DNA of 64,000 nucleotides from Stenogyne calaminthoides. Taxonomy: Eukaryota > Streptophyta > Magnoliopsida > Lamiales > Lamiaceae. A program made the translations under genes and the position numbers. Positions 22,061-34,408 of the stretch are shown one piece after another (within the stretch, counting starts at the first letter, position 1; the number at the start of each line of letters is the position of its first letter). The notes under the pieces were generated by a model, which did not search any database, was not told the origin of the DNA, and saw only the letters and a program-made list of their open reading frames with translations. Location of the stretch: contig JBBCBC010000027.1 in assembly GCA_037126765.1 (NCBI GenBank), positions 4,550,406-4,614,405 of the forward strand. Reading direction: 5' to 3'.

Positions 22061-23283
22061 AACAGTAACGCTCACCCCTCCTACTATATACTACATAAGA
22101 GTTGTTGGTAAGGTGCAGTTTTACGCATTAGTTGATGATCAATGATCGATGAATATTTAAATACAAATTTAATTCATTAATTATTAAAAGGAAAAAATTA
22201 ATAATAATTGTATCGCATGGATGACGATGCGACGGTCATGATTCGGTTGTTCTGGCGATGGAGGTGAAGGTGGCAGATTCTTACTCTGGTGGAGGAGGCG
22301 TCGAGAGTTGTAGGAATGATATTTGATGACGATTGCGTGAAACAAGATGAATAATTGAAATATATATATATATTTTTTAAAGGATAAGTTGAATTATATA
22401 AGGACACATTTGTAAATCAAAAATTATAATTTTAAAATAATTTAATATATTATATTCCAAGAATTCAATCTTCAATAACAAAACAAAAAAATAAATAATT
22501 AGTACAATGCTTTATACAATGCTTTTCTAATGGATCTTGAATATCTAATATTGAGCCACATAATTCAAGCCCATAAATATTAACAATCCCATTTAAATTT
22601 AAACCTTTGAATTTTAGATCTAATGACTCCGTGTTTAAGATTATCTAGCCCATTAATTAATTCAAGCCATTAGCTTTTCCGTTAATTAATATCTTTTGTT
22701 GTAAAAATTATTATCAAAACTAACCATATAAATTTTACATGAAAATTTGTGTTAGTATAGGTCGAAAGAGTAAAACTCCCATAAATCAAATCTATTCACG
22801 GACTTTATTACCATTATGAATAAACAATATCACTATTTAAAAAATATTTTTTTAAAACAGTGATATAATTTGTGCATAATAATGATAATGCGTACACATA
22901 GCAATGATAATGTGTATACATAGCAGTGATATTAAATTTGATTACACAAATTTTATAAGATAAAAAATATATTATGAACATTTTATGCAAATTTGTATGG
23001 ATTTAAGATATATTAAATCCAAGCTCAATTTAGTTATTATCTTTTATGATCCGATCAGAAATTGTGTTGTCCATGAGTTTTTAAATCGCATATTATGAAG
23101 TGACTTGCACGGTACTAATTTACACATAAAACTTATACAAAATTAAAGTTTTCCCAATTACTTGGAATCTTAGATTAAATGTTTGGTACATTAGTTTTTT
23201 GTTTACTTACTCAAACATAAAATAAAATATATTATATTTCTTGTTCTCTTTTTATTTGAATATTTATTGTTTGCACGACTTTT
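22061..23283. other. AT-rich intergenic DNA
   Basis: No gene seen. 22823-22870 holds a short hairpin of the type ATCACTATTTAAAAAA...TTTAAAACAGTGAT that recurs at about 40125-40172 and, in looser form, at 47368-47487 and 56006-56100. A pair of ATAATGATAATGCGTACACA-like units lies at 22879-22930. Confidence 0.5.
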
Positions 23284-24040
23284 AATGTAGAAATTATTTA
23301 TTAATATTAAAATAAATAAAATTATTTTTTATGAGGATTGAATGATAAAGTAATAAAACATTTTATAAATAAAAAATGATAAAATTAATTATAATGTTAA
23401 AAAATAATAACATATGGTGTAATATATTATGACGTGATTTTTTTTTTTTATTATTAACTATTTAAAAAAATATTCAACTAAATAAGAGGAGTTAGTATGC
23501 TGTTAAATTTGTTCACCGTGAAATTAATTTTTTTTTATAGACATACTGTTTAGTAATATAAGTCACACCCTTTAGTAATATAAGTCACACCCTTTAGTTA
23601 TCACTACGACACTTTTTGCTATAATATAAGTCACACCCTTCACTTTTATGAGTAATACTATTTATAGTAAAACGTCACACCCTTTACAGTAAAAATCACA
23701 CTCTTTAGTAATTTAAGTTACACTCCTTAATCAGTTTCCCAGTGAAACTTGTTCACACTATACTTTGCCAAATAAGAGACATACATCTTAGACAAGTGTT
23801 AATTAAGAACAATGGAAGTAAAAGATTCGTAAATAAGAATAAACTAGGAGGAAATAAGAAAAAAAAAGTTGAAATAAATAAGTTATAGACCAAAGTTTAG
23901 ACTCTTAAAAGACTGCTTGGCTTTTCAGATTTTGTGTCCCAATATATAGCTAACCAACAGGACAAAAATTTCTATAAATTTAGTTCATATAAATTTTACG
24001 ATGAACTCAATATGATTGTGTTTATTTAATAAATACCATG
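23284..24040. repeat. Local duplication, unit 3 (interrupted by MITE copy B)
   Basis: Flanks such as TTATAATGTTAAAAAATAAT and AATAAGAGGAGTTAGTAT match 21385-21475, and GTGTTAATTAAGAACAATGG matches 21621. The MITE at 23495-23764 sits between them in this unit. Unit 2 has only a short part of the MITE's left end. Confidence 0.65.
23495..23764 (+). mobile_element. MITE, copy B
   Basis: Inverted ends GTATGCTGTTAAATTTGTTC and, reversed, GTATAGTGTGAACAAGTTTC. The interior has repeated TAATATAAGTCACACCCTTT units. Same family as 16423-16657 (opposite orientation) and 38754-39022 (same orientation). Confidence 0.82.
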
Positions 24041-24445
24041 GTCGCAGAAATAATTGTTACTATCCTCAATGTCTTCTACCGTTGCCCGAAGATGAGGATC
24101 TCACTCCCCACTACGTTGCGGATCATTTAGAACCCCAACATGATTTTGTCAAAATCGGCTAAACAAGTTTTAACAAAATCGTTTTTCCGTCCCTTTTAGG
24201 GTTGAACAGCAAAACCTCCATTGTCCTCTCTCACTGCTAGGCGGCGCCTTTAGACGGACCTAGGCAAATTTAAACGTTTGGTCAATTTTGCCGATTAAAA
24301 ATGGGTTTTCAAGGCGCTTAAATCAAGTTTGTTCGGATGGGCCATCTATTTTGAGGACGAATCCTTACGGCCAAAATCCGCCACCGATTTCGATTTTTTG
24401 ACTCGTCGGTTAGCACCCTTGATAAATACCCAAATTTAATATTTG

Positions 24446-24612
24446 ACAAAAACTCATATAAGACGATCTCATACTGTCAATATGCACATACATTAGACGA
24501 GATACAATTTAATACAAATTACATTTATTTCTCTCAAAGTGTTAAAATATCAATGCGCAACATATGTTCTGTCTCACCGTGAAATTGTATCATGTAAGTG
24601 TACCTATTTTAG
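24446..24612. mobile_element. MITE with GAGACGGTCTCA-type ends, copy 1
   Basis: Starts AAAAACTCATATAAGACGAT and ends near the GTCTCACCGTGAAAT block, with the interior TTTCTCTCAAAGTGTTAAAA. The same plan is found at 32334-32479, 41609-41752 and 56214-56354. Confidence 0.6.
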
Positions 24613-24857
24613 GAGTAATTCTTGTGTGAGACGGTGAGATGAAGTATAATTTAAAACTGATATTTTAACCAATGTTTTTGAAACCGGGTTGAAACATAGT
24701 AGAATCCAATTGTCATGGTTTGATTTTGAACTGGTTGAACCAATCAAAACCGTTCAACCGCCAACCGGAAAAAAAATTAAGCGACCTATTTAAAACATTT
24801 TTTTTTTTTTTATTAAATTACTAATTTATATTACATATTTAAAATTTTAAATCTATA

Positions 24858-25340
24858 TTTCTCTCACATTTTTCTCCAACACTTTAGACGTGGGATAAAT
24901 GTATGAGGTGGGAAAAAATTTATAATACTTCCTCTCACATTTTTCTCCAACACTTTCAATGTGGGATAAATGTAATGCTTGCTCTCACATTTTTTAAATC
25001 CAACTTTTAATGTGGGATAAATTTATTCAAATAATAATGAGACAAATATATGAATCAAGGTCCACCTTCACCCCTTTTTATAATATTCTTACTCTCACAT
25101 TTTAACCTCCAACACTTTTGATGTGGGACAAATATATTTATAGGTTCACTTTCTCTCCTTTTATATTATTTTTTTCCCATTTCAAATATTCATTTTTTTA
25201 TGGTATAATTTCTAACAATTTTGATATTAACGATAAATATATCTTCCATAATATCTTTTCAAGTACACTTTTCTTCCCTTTTATATTATTTAATGAGATA
25301 ATCACATTTTCCTCTTTACATTTTCGATGTGTTTTTTTTA
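24858..25340 (+). repeat. Degenerate tandem repeat
   Basis: Units built on CTCTCACATTTTTCTCCAAC followed by ACTTT-AATGTGGGATAAAT recur about four or five times (near 24861, 24932, 24984, 25091 and 25313) with variable spacing. No coding potential; the plus-strand open stretch in this area is low complexity. Confidence 0.65.
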
Positions 25341-25811
25341 AATATGATATGAAAAGTTATAAAATATATATATTTTTTTGTAGGTGTATACTTATTTTAT
25401 TTTTTTAACTAAACATAGAAAATATTGACAAAAATTAGGCGGAATCCATCTTAACCCAATCATTTCAATTTCCCGTGTTTAGATTATCTTAAATTTATTA
25501 ATTGAACAAAATAAATTCCGTTAATTAATATCTTTTTGAAATCGGTTCAACATTATTATCCATACCTAAAACTAATTCCAATTTTGCCGGTTAAACCGCT
25601 AACCGATTAATCTGTCTGTAATATTCTGTTCGATCACGATTGAATCTCTCTCTGATTCGCTTATAAGAAAATACTGATTTTAACATTTAAGAAGGGATGT
25701 GTGTTAATTTATCCTCCTGTAGTATTCAAATAAAAATGCGACTAAATTTATACAAATTTTTTTCTTATTTTAAATTGAATAATATATAATCCATCACATT
25801 GCATAACCCAT

Positions 25812-25854
25812 TGGGCTAGATTCAAATTCGTAATGGGCTAAAACCACTTGGGCT
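25812..25854 (+). promoter_or_regulatory. Site II (TGGGCY) promoter cluster upstream of DRG1
   Basis: Three TGGGCT motifs lie at 25812, 25834 and 25849, followed by GGGCCC at 25874. Clusters of TGGGCY near the start of transcription are known TCP-factor sites in promoters of plant ribosomal and growth-related genes, which fits the GTPase gene that begins 170 bases downstream. Confidence 0.6.
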
Positions 25855-26023
25855 TCTAGAACTCTCCTTTAAGGGCCCGTTTAGCTTACACAATCTCCCT
25901 AATTTTTCATCGTCATTTCGTCTGTTTTTCGTTTCAGCTCCGGCATATTTCCGGTTTCTGAATCACCGCTCCCGCCGCCTTTACTCCGTCGTTTGGATTT
26001 AGAGGTTATCATTCTCATCAGCA

Positions 26024-29000
26024 ATGGCGACTGTTATGCAGAAAATCAAGGACATCGAAGATGAGGTAAGGACGATAATTAATAGTACAAAAGTTAGGGA
26101 TAGTGTTCTTGTGTTGTGCATCGATTAGTTGAACTCTTGGTCATTTGTGTTATTGTTTTTGCTCTTTTAGTTTTGAGATTCGAGTAATTAGTCGTTTGTT
26201 CTTAGTTGTAGTTGTACTGAAAATGCAAGACGAACTAATAGCATCAGTAAATTGGGTTATTGGTTTCTAATTAATTCTATTGGAAGTGGATTATTGGTTT
26301 CTTGTTAGTTTCTCTGTTTTCGAAATAGTTCAAATAAATTGATGCAAAAGATTTATCCGTGTTTCTGAACTTATTCTTCCTATTGACCTCTTCTTAATAT
26401 TGTTCTCACAAAATGGAGTTATAGTTTATGGATTTCATGTGTTGACGTAGAACAGTGGTTAGCTTAATCTCTTTTCTTAACATTTTTTGTCTTATTACTT
26501 TTGCTCTTCATGGTTGGAAGGTTTCAATTATTTTGCTTGTGTATTCATATGCAACTCCCTTTCACTGTTAATTTCAATTGTGTTTTTTGAATGTTGATTT
26601 CCAATCCCTCTTCCCGTTGCAGATGGCAAGAACCCAGAAGAATAAAGCAACTGCCCATCATCTGGGCTTGCTGAAGGTACACTTCATGACGTTTGATCAA
26701 TTGTGTATCGAGATGAATCTAATGAGTATATTCTGATGACGAGGTGTATATAATTATTTCTTTCCTCACTATGCTGGTATTTCACGTATCTCCTTGGTCA
26801 TTTGCTTTAATAATTCAAACAGAGTTACATTTCAGAAACCAAAGATTTTAGCTGAGCTAAGATATTGTTCATTTCCAATAATAAAAGATCCCGATGAAAT
26901 TGATAAGGAAATGGAACGGAATAGAATGATCTGGCTGGGGGGATAAGCTGAATCAGCAAGTGGATTCTGTAAGCTGATGTTTACATAGATGGTTTTTCTA
27001 TCAATTGAATCTAGTGTTGGGACTAAAAGAAAACTAAACTGACATTGGATATGGCTAACTTTATAGTTGAAAGCATTCTGAATCTGTGCCTGGGAACTCT
27101 CTTGTGAATTGTAAATAGCATTTAAGGAGATTATGCTCAATATAGATATTGTTTCAGCTACACATCTTCCCTGATCTCTCTCTCTCTCTCTCTCTCATTT
27201 GAGGAACTTGTCTGTATTTGCATACACAGTCGCTGCAATTAACCCATGTGATGACATAATTCTTTATTTGTCTAGAACCCTTGTTCAGGTTAAGACAGGC
27301 AATTCCATGTTTTCGCGATTGTTTATTTTGTGTTTGGATGACTGTACAATGCTTATCTGGTTCTGAAATGAGTAATTTATAAATTTGCTAGTTTGCCTTT
27401 AATTTTCTGTGGGAGTATGAAGGAGATTACATACACATATTTATTGATGTTCTTATTTTAAAACTTTGGTCCTAGGTAGATTTTCATCAGTATTATAAGG
27501 TAGAACATGCTTATTGTTTGGACATGCTAATTTGCCTTTTCTAATTGCTTATTTGTCTTAGGCAAAACTTGCTAAACTTAGGAGGGAAATTCTTACACCA
27601 GCATCTAAGGGAGGAGGTGGTGCTGGAGAAGGATTTGATGTTACAAAAAGTGGTGATGCTAGAGTTGGCCTTGTAGGTTTCCCTTCAGTTGGAAAATCAA
27701 CGCTCTTGAACAAATTAACTGGAACTTTTTCAGAGGTTTGTAGTTCTTGAATAATTTGTTGGTCTTCTCGCTTTTGTTGTTTAATTTAAATATGGTTTAT
27801 AATACTACCTCTGTCCCGAAAAAACGTGCACACCACCTTTATTATCGAGTTTTTGTGAGCGAGTTGTTTATTAGTATTTCAAATGATAAAGTGATTTTTA
27901 AAGAGGGGTATTATAGATCTACCTCTCATCTATTGCATGCATCTTTAAAAATTATTTTATCATTTCATATACTAATAAAAAACTCACTCGCAAAAACACG
28001 TGAAAACAATAAACGTGCACGTTTCTTTGAGACGGAGGGAGTATCATTTACATTAATTATTTTAGCACAGGTCTTGAGGCACACAGGCTCCCAGATAATG
28101 AGTTCTCTTTCATTTTTTATCTGTAATCTATAGGAGAAGTTGTTTCCAGGCAATCTAATGTAATAGTGTTCAATATTACTCATTTAGTATTTATCATCTA
28201 ATGTTTTTCTGCACTGCTGCTTGGTGCAATTATCTTTGTTGGATCTTCATAAAGCAGTTCTCTTAAAAGCACCGTTTACACACTGTAACATTTATTTACT
28301 TATGTAGTTTTTTTTTTTAATCCGTAAAATGGATCTTTAAAACCAGTATGAACCTTTTTTCTTGTGAAGGTCAGATTTTTTGGTTAGAGAAAATGTTTTA
28401 TGCAAGCAAGACCGCCTAGCTTGGGGGATGCTATATCATTTCTTTCTTTCAGTTTGTGCAATTAGAATGCAGTGGCATTTGAATATCTCATCATCATTAT
28501 CATCTTCATCTTCTTTATCCGGAAACTAATTTGTATAGACCTGATTAGACTTTTAAGCTTCAAATGAGCTTTTCCTAACCATTTTTTCTCTTGAACTGAA
28601 GGTTGCTTCATATGAGTTTACTACTTTAACGTGCATTCCTGGTGTGATCACGTATCGAGGAGCTAAAATTCAGGTATTATTGTTTAGCATCACTGGATTG
28701 TAGATCTTTTGTACTGAGATCATGGGTTTTCATTTCATAAATACCACTTAGACGTTGAGCAGCAATTCATCTTTCCTATCAGCATAGTATTGGATTCAGA
28801 GTTTATGGACTACTGGAAATGTTAGTTAGATGTTTTTCATTTGGTTCAGTTCGCTGTATCATGTAAAAGTTTAATTACTTAATCCAATTGTCTGAACTAG
28901 AAATAGTTAGATGATTTTTTGTTGTCTGAACTAAAAGTTCAATACACATAACGATATTGATAAGCTTGGCCTTTGGGCACACAATCACTTTCATGAAAAT

Positions 29001-31973
29001 ACCCCCCTCTTAGCTTTTCTGCTTAAAGTCTGCAAATGTTAGTTTGCATGCTGCTTTTTAAAAGCTACATCTTGTTTTTGTTTTATCTCTGAATGATAAT
29101 ATACAGTTCCAAGTTTTTTAAATTTGGAGGAACATACTTCCGGTCATATCTTTGGATGAAGTGTGTTTAATTCCCATAGCATAATGAAATTGTTTGTCAT
29201 TTTTAAAGTTATTGGAATGTCTTTTCTCTAATGCAGTTCTTTATTATTTCTTACTTTCTTATGCTTTCAACAGTTACTAGATCTTCCTGGTATTATTGAG
29301 GGTGCCAAAGATGGCAAGGGTAGAGGTAGGCAGGTAATGTACTACTTAACTACATGTTACTAATTTCTTGGTTGTTATTACCCTCTCTCTCTCTCTCTAC
29401 ATTAATTTAAAAAAATCAGTTTTCTTATAAAAAAAATCTGATGTATTCATTGGCATGTTTCTAACTCTTGCTATCTTAATTTATTAGGTCATCAGTACAG
29501 CTCGAACATGCAGCTGCATCCTTATTGTTCTGGATGCCATAAAACCAATTACTCATAAACGCCTAATAGAGAAAGAGCTTGAGGGATTCGGCATAAGGTA
29601 ACTACATATTATTGTGATAAGTGTTTTACATTGTTGTTTCATCTACTTTAATTTCAAAGTTGTCTATCATGATATATCTGCTTGTTTATCTGAACTAGAA
29701 TTTTTGCATCAACTGTTATTTTTTCTATGTAACTGAAAGTAGTTGTCAATTCAGGGCCTGCAAGTTGTAGTATTAAATTATCAATTTAGGATCTGAAAGA
29801 TTTTTCATATCAATTAAGGGCCTGAAAGATTGAAACTATCATCTCATGACTATTAAGTCCATGTTTGACATCTTATAGTTTTTTTTCTTCGACATGATAG
29901 TTTATATCCTTATTTATTAATGTACATAATTATTATCTCGTTTCTACATAATATATCTTTTATTTTTTTGCATCGTGAATCTGTGATATATAAAAAATTT
30001 GTTGGTTAAGTAGAAAGTATAGGATGTCAAACATTGTCTTAGAATGTGTGAGTCCTAAATTGGTAGAGTTTTCTATTTTTCTGATCCTTAATTGATAGGA
30101 AAAATTTTTTCAGGCAATTGATAGTTTTACTATTATTCAAGCCTTGAATTGATTAAACTCCTTGAAATTAATATGGTCTCCTCATCAATCATCTTGAACA
30201 ATCTGTACGAAGCTTTTTAATGAATACTGGCCTTGGATGCATATATTATCACATCAAATATAAGCGTGCATGATCTATATTCTATAATATGATGTAGAAG
30301 ACTTTGTAAGCATAACGTGTTCTTTGGTAATTATAGTGCATGGAGTGTGACCTCATGGTTACTCGTTTGTGAATATTTATTATATCCATAATCCATTCTT
30401 GCTCGAGTAAGTCTTTTGTACACCAGTTGTACGGTGCAATTGTATACAACTAATACTTCATGGAAAACAACTAATATTGTCCGGTGAAAACAACTAATAC
30501 CATTTGAAAATGCACTTGAGTTGCAGGGTCCACCTGGTGCATAGCCATAGAAGACTGTCTTCTAGCCACCTGAACTATTATACACTTACATTTTGTGTTC
30601 TCTTGGAACAGATTAAACAAAGAGCCACCAAATCTCTCTTTCCGGAGGAAAGATAAGGGTGGAATCAATCTTACATCCACAGTTACACCAACAAATCTTG
30701 ACCTTGAAACAGTGAAGGCAATTTGTGGGGAATATCGGATACACAATGCTGATATCAGTCTTCGATATGATGCAACAGCTGATGATCTCATTGATGTCAT
30801 TGAGGGCAGTAGGGTATACATGCCTTGCATCTATGTTATCAACAAGATTGATCAGATTACACTTGAGGAGCTCGAGATTTTAGACAAACTTCCACATTAT
30901 TGCCCAATCAGGTACGCCATCCAATTTTTGTTAATACAAGGTTAATTTGTGCAGGGAAAGGAGAAAAGAGATTTTGTGCAGAAAATCACCACGACAGAGT
31001 AGTGGTGATGTTTGTTTTGGTTTTAAATGTATCTTGAAAACCGATTTTTGAAAGGATTTTGAATACTGATAGATAGTAAGGTCTGTTTGTTTTTGGGATT
31101 TTGAGCAGGGTGGGATTTAACTTTATGTCAAATCAATGTGTAAGGGTGAATGATGTTGTACTATGATAAATAGTAATGATTGGATGATGTGAGTTGTGTT
31201 GAAGTGTAAATAGATAGAATTGATTGTATTGAATACTGAAAAGTGTGATAATAGATTGTAGTTGTGTAGTGGTGGTTCTATAAAATAGGATTTGAAAATC
31301 TCAAGTATAACCAGATTTAGATTTGTAAATCTAAAATTTGCTTTTTAAAGCCCAAAACAAACATCACCTTTTTTTTTTGACAGGAAAAACAAACATCACC
31401 TTATCGATGGACCTTGGGTTCTATAGTTGCGGATTAAAATTAGGATGAATCCACTAATTATCTTTCTTTTTTTATGCATATGAATTGCTTAGTGCTCATT
31501 TGGAATGGAATCTTGATGGGCTTCTGGAGAAAATATGGGAATATCTCAACTTAACTCGCATATATACAAAGCCAAAGGGGATGAATCCAGACTACGATGA
31601 TCCCGTCATATTGTCATCAAAGAGAAGGACAATCGAGGACTTCTGTACTAGAATCCACAAGGACATGCTTAAACAATTCAAATAGTAAGTTCCACTATTT
31701 CAATTCTCGTTTTGCTTGACTGAGGTCTCTCTCTGTCTCTCTCTTACTGACTGGGTTTATTCAATAAAATTGTAGTGCATTGGTTTGGGGTTCAAGCGCG
31801 AAACACAAACCTCAGAGGGTGGGCAAGGTTGATTCCGACTTTTCATCTTCTTCTCCCCTTCCTCAATATACCATTCCTTATGTTCCCACTATACATTGAT
31901 GTTCAACTCTTTTATCTACTAGGAGCACGAACTGGAAGATGAAGATGTCGTGCAGATTATAAAAAAGGTGTAA
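26024..31973 (+). CDS. DRG1: Developmentally regulated GTP-binding protein 1 (DRG1-type)
   Basis: Ten exons: 26024-26065, 26623-26676, 27562-27735, 28602-28673, 29274-29333, 29488-29597, 30612-30911, 31493-31684, 31776-31827 and 31923-31973. All introns are GT-AG and phases join, giving 368 residues, the normal family length. GTPase motifs: G1 GFPSVGKST at 71-79, G3 DLPG at 117-120, G4 NKID at 248-251. An N-terminal helical segment with MARTQKNKATAHHLGLLK precedes G1, and a TGS-type region forms the C-terminus, ending DEDVVQIIKKV. DRG proteins are OBG-like GTPases that associate with ribosomes and DFRP partners in the cytoplasm. The sequence is of the DRG1 rather than the DRG2 class (SARTCSC-type core, no long basic tail). 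Intron 3 carries a Stowaway MITE and intron 6 a second MITE. Confidence 0.95.
27177..27197. repeat. (CT)n microsatellite in DRG1 intron 2
   Basis: A run of about ten CT units inside intron 2. A shorter run lies at 29383-29398 in intron 5. Confidence 0.85.
27805..28041. mobile_element. Stowaway MITE in DRG1 intron 3
   Basis: The element is 237 bp with inverted ends: left CTACCTCTGTCCC, right GGGACGGAGGGAG-like (GAGACGGAGGGAG). It is flanked by TA on both sides (27803-27804 and 28042-28043). The arms pair over most of their length. Typical Stowaway (Tc1/mariner-type) structure. It does not touch the splice sites. Confidence 0.9.
30424..30543 (+). mobile_element. TTGCACGGTGCAA-family MITE in DRG1 intron 6
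   Basis: Left end GTTGTACGGTGCAATTG, inner AAAACAACTAATA units, right end AATGCACTTGAGTTGCAGGG. It shares the word order CAACTAATACY...GTGAAAACAACTAATACC...AAATGCACTTGAGTTGCA with copies in the other four genes. Confidence 0.7.
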
Positions 31974-32333
31974 TAATCGAGGTGCTTTCTACCCGATGCA
32001 CGTGGTGAGTCTACCGCCTTATATAACTTTAGTGTATGATGTGTTTCTTAAGTTATATTGTGATAGACTTGGAGTGTCTTCTTTTATGTTATTTGTTTCC
32101 CCCTTGTTGTTGCTGGTATCCTTACAACTAGTTATTAGAGAGTGTTATGCTTGGATTTGGATATAGCTAGATAAATTTTGTTTTTACGTAGCTGTATAAA
32201 AGCATTATTACGGAATTATATTTAGCATTATGAATTTATGAAGACATTTGGTACTGATTTCTGCTGAAATAGGCCATATATATGTCCGCTGGTCTACATT
32301 TCTATCCTTATTCTATCTCATATTTCCATTTTG

Positions 32334-32479
32334 AGACACACTTGCATGAGACGGTCTCGCACGGTGAGACGGGACATAAATTGAACATTGACGTTTTAAC
32401 ACTTTGGGAGGGGTGAGTGTGGTTTGTGCTAATTTGTACCCCTTCTTATTTATGAGACCGTCTCATATGAGTTTTTGTC
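32334..32479. mobile_element. MITE with GAGACGGTCTCA-type ends, copy 2
   Basis: Left GACACACTTGCATGAGACGG, right GAGACCGTCTCATATGAGTT. The interior has GACGTTTTAACACTTTGGGA, matching the reverse of copy 1 in plan. It lies 360 bases after the DRG1 stop codon. Confidence 0.7.
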
Positions 32480-32836
32480 TTCCATTTTTATTGTTTTGTA
32501 AGATGTTATAAATTTTACTGTCGATATATATTACTCCCTCCGTCCCAGAAAATTTAGGACACTTGACTTTTACACGCATTTTTGTGGACGAGCTTTGTAT
32601 TAATAATTGAAATGATAAAGTGACTTTTAAGGAGAGGTATGATAGATGAGGGGCTTATCAATCATACCGGTTTTGTCTATGCTACAAAGCAGTGTAGTGC
32701 CAAGTAATTATGTGTTTTGATATTATTGGTTGAATTGGAATAAAAAAATACTAGTATATAAGAAAAGGCTAGAGTCTTATATGCATCCGAGTGCACCGTG
32801 CACTCATAGTGCATTTTAGAAGCGTGCAACTTGTTA

Positions 32837-33024
32837 ACCAGGTGGCTTAGCCCACCTGGCCACTGGGCTCCTCAATTGAGTGGGAGACTCAGGTTCGATT
32901 CCCTTTGGGAACGAATTGGAGTTTGGGAGTTATAAGGTGGCTTGGTGAATTTGTGGAGCGTTTGGGTGTTTGGTGTACTAACTACTAACATCTAACAACT
33001 AACTTTGCCCGATCAAAAAAAAAA
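32837..33024 (+). mobile_element. tRNA-derived SINE
   Basis: The 5' part looks like a tRNA with GGTGGCTTAGCCCACCTGG as A-box region and a perfect B box GGTTCGATTCC at 32892-32902. The element ends in a run of ten A after GATC. It is flanked by a perfect 13-bp target duplication GTGCAACTTGTTA (32824-32836 and 33027-33039). No coding. The structure shows copying by a LINE-type machinery in trans. Confidence 0.88.
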
Positions 33025-33386
33025 GTGTGCAACTTGTTATGCTGAAAAGTGCGACTTATTTACACAGAAAAGTGCAATTGTTAATATGGGAACATAGTTG
33101 CATGCTTCTGTTTGGAATAATTGCACGTTTCTATTTTGTATAGTTGCACACTTCTAAAATGCACTACTGAGTGCACGGTGTACCCGGGTGCACATAAGAT
33201 CCACTCATAAGAAAATGGTGGACCCCCACATGTGTATGTGGTGCAAAAAGAGGTGTTGGGTAGTGCCCAGCACCCTATCATAGACAAAATCTATCATACC
33301 CCTTCTTAAAAATCATTTTATCATTTCAATTATTAATACAAAACTCGCTCGTAAAAATGCATGTAAAAGTCAATTGTGCTAAGGAG

Positions 33387-33689
33387 GTGTTTTCAAAAAC
33401 TTATAAGTGATTATAGTCACTTAGAATTATTTGCAAAAACAATTTGGAGTGTTTTATTTATCTTTTAGTAGCTTAAATAAGCTCTCATAAGCTATAAGTT
33501 ATAAATTTCAAATTGAGTGATTTTAGTAGTTTATTGATCTTTTTTTAAACCTTTTAACCTTTTTTTTTCAAACATTATTAAATTTTTTTAAATTTTCTTA
33601 CAAACACTATCTACTTTTACTATTAATCACTTTTCTCATAATCAATAATTTTAATCACTTTTTTAAAATCATAATTTTTTGTAAACACC
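33387..33689. mobile_element. MITE inside the Stowaway right arm
   Basis: Left end GGTGTTTTCAAAAACTTATA; the right end, reversed, is GGTGTTTACAAAAAATTATG. An inner AAGTGATTA repeat is inverted on the other side. AT-rich interior. Confidence 0.6.
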
Positions 33690-34108
33690 CATTAAATCTT
33701 CGACGGAGGCTTCTGGGATGGAGAGAGCAGTGTACATGCATCTTTGTTCATATGCATAAATAAAAATAATCAACGAGTCGTATTCTCTACACATAATAAT
33801 ACTTCAAATATGTTTAATTATTTGAGTGTTTTATATGTGGCCAATTTTTTTATTTTTTTAACTCAGGAGGTAATTGGTTTGTCAAAATTAATTGGAATGA
33901 GAAGGATAATTGTGAGAAATGAATATTAGTCATTATTATTAGAAATTTAAAATGTTTGTTTGATAAATAATTAATTGACTATAATTATCATATATGATGA
34001 TTGCTTTAGTAAAAATATTTAATAATATAAGTTGCCATTGATTTTTTCATATTTAAAAAATACATTACTATAAATTAATAATGCTTATATTATACAAATA
34101 AAACAAAT

Positions 34109-34408
34109 ACTTGTGTGCACCATTTGCACAAATTTAGAATTCGTGGAATTTGATTTCAAGGGGTTTTTTATACTATATTTCAATTTTCGAACCCGACCCG
34201 GACCCGAATGTTTCATGGTTGTGGGTTTGGGTTTGGGTTCGGGTTTGGATTCATGGTTCAAAGTTCAGGGTTCAGGGTTTATGGTTCATGGTTCGGAAAT
34301 AGAAAAAGAAATGGATGGTGAAATTACCCAAATTCTAATGTTTGTATATTCAAATTAAAATTGTATCTAATTGCATCGTGTGTCATTGATGCACATAAGT
34401 ATCACTCC
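34109..34408. mobile_element. MITE carrying degenerate GGGTTTGGG-type sequence, copy 1
   Basis: Ends are inverted: TACTTGTGTGCACCAT on the left and, reversed, TACTTATGTGCATCAAT on the right. The interior has CCCGACCCGGACCCGAA and then GGGTTTGGGTTTGGGTTCGG with many GGTTCATGGTT-like words. A second copy with the same order lies at 62956-63337. Confidence 0.65.

Larger units (their letters stand above)
32534..33727. mobile_element. Stowaway MITE split by two later insertions
   Basis: The left arm (32534-about 32650) begins CTCCCTCCGTCCCAG after TA. The matching right arm is in two pieces: 33287-33385 (starting TCTATCATACCCC) and about 33695-33727 (ending TTCTGGGATGGAGAGAG). Between the arms is an insert of about 640 bp (32651-33286) with imperfect inverted ends GGTTTTGTCTATG/CATAGACAAAAT and a SINE inside it. 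The right arm is cut by another MITE (33387-33689). Removing the inserts leaves an ordinary hairpin element of about 250 bp. Confidence 0.75.

Noticed and set aside
24210..24420. GGCGCC / CCTAGGC sequence as a possible coding fragment
   Set aside because: Wording resembles common plant transposon ends and no frame stays open.
25118..25408. Plus-strand frame of 96 codons
   Set aside because: Runs through a degenerate tandem repeat and is Phe/Ile rich; chance in T-rich DNA.
32837..32910. Possible tRNA gene
   Set aside because: A- and B-box-like sequences are present, but no cloverleaf closes, and the poly(A) tail plus 13-bp duplication show a SINE.
34200..34300. Interstitial telomere repeat
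   Set aside because: Units vary (GGGTTTGGG, GGTTCATGG) and are not TTTAGGG; the block lies within a MITE with a second copy at 62956-63337.
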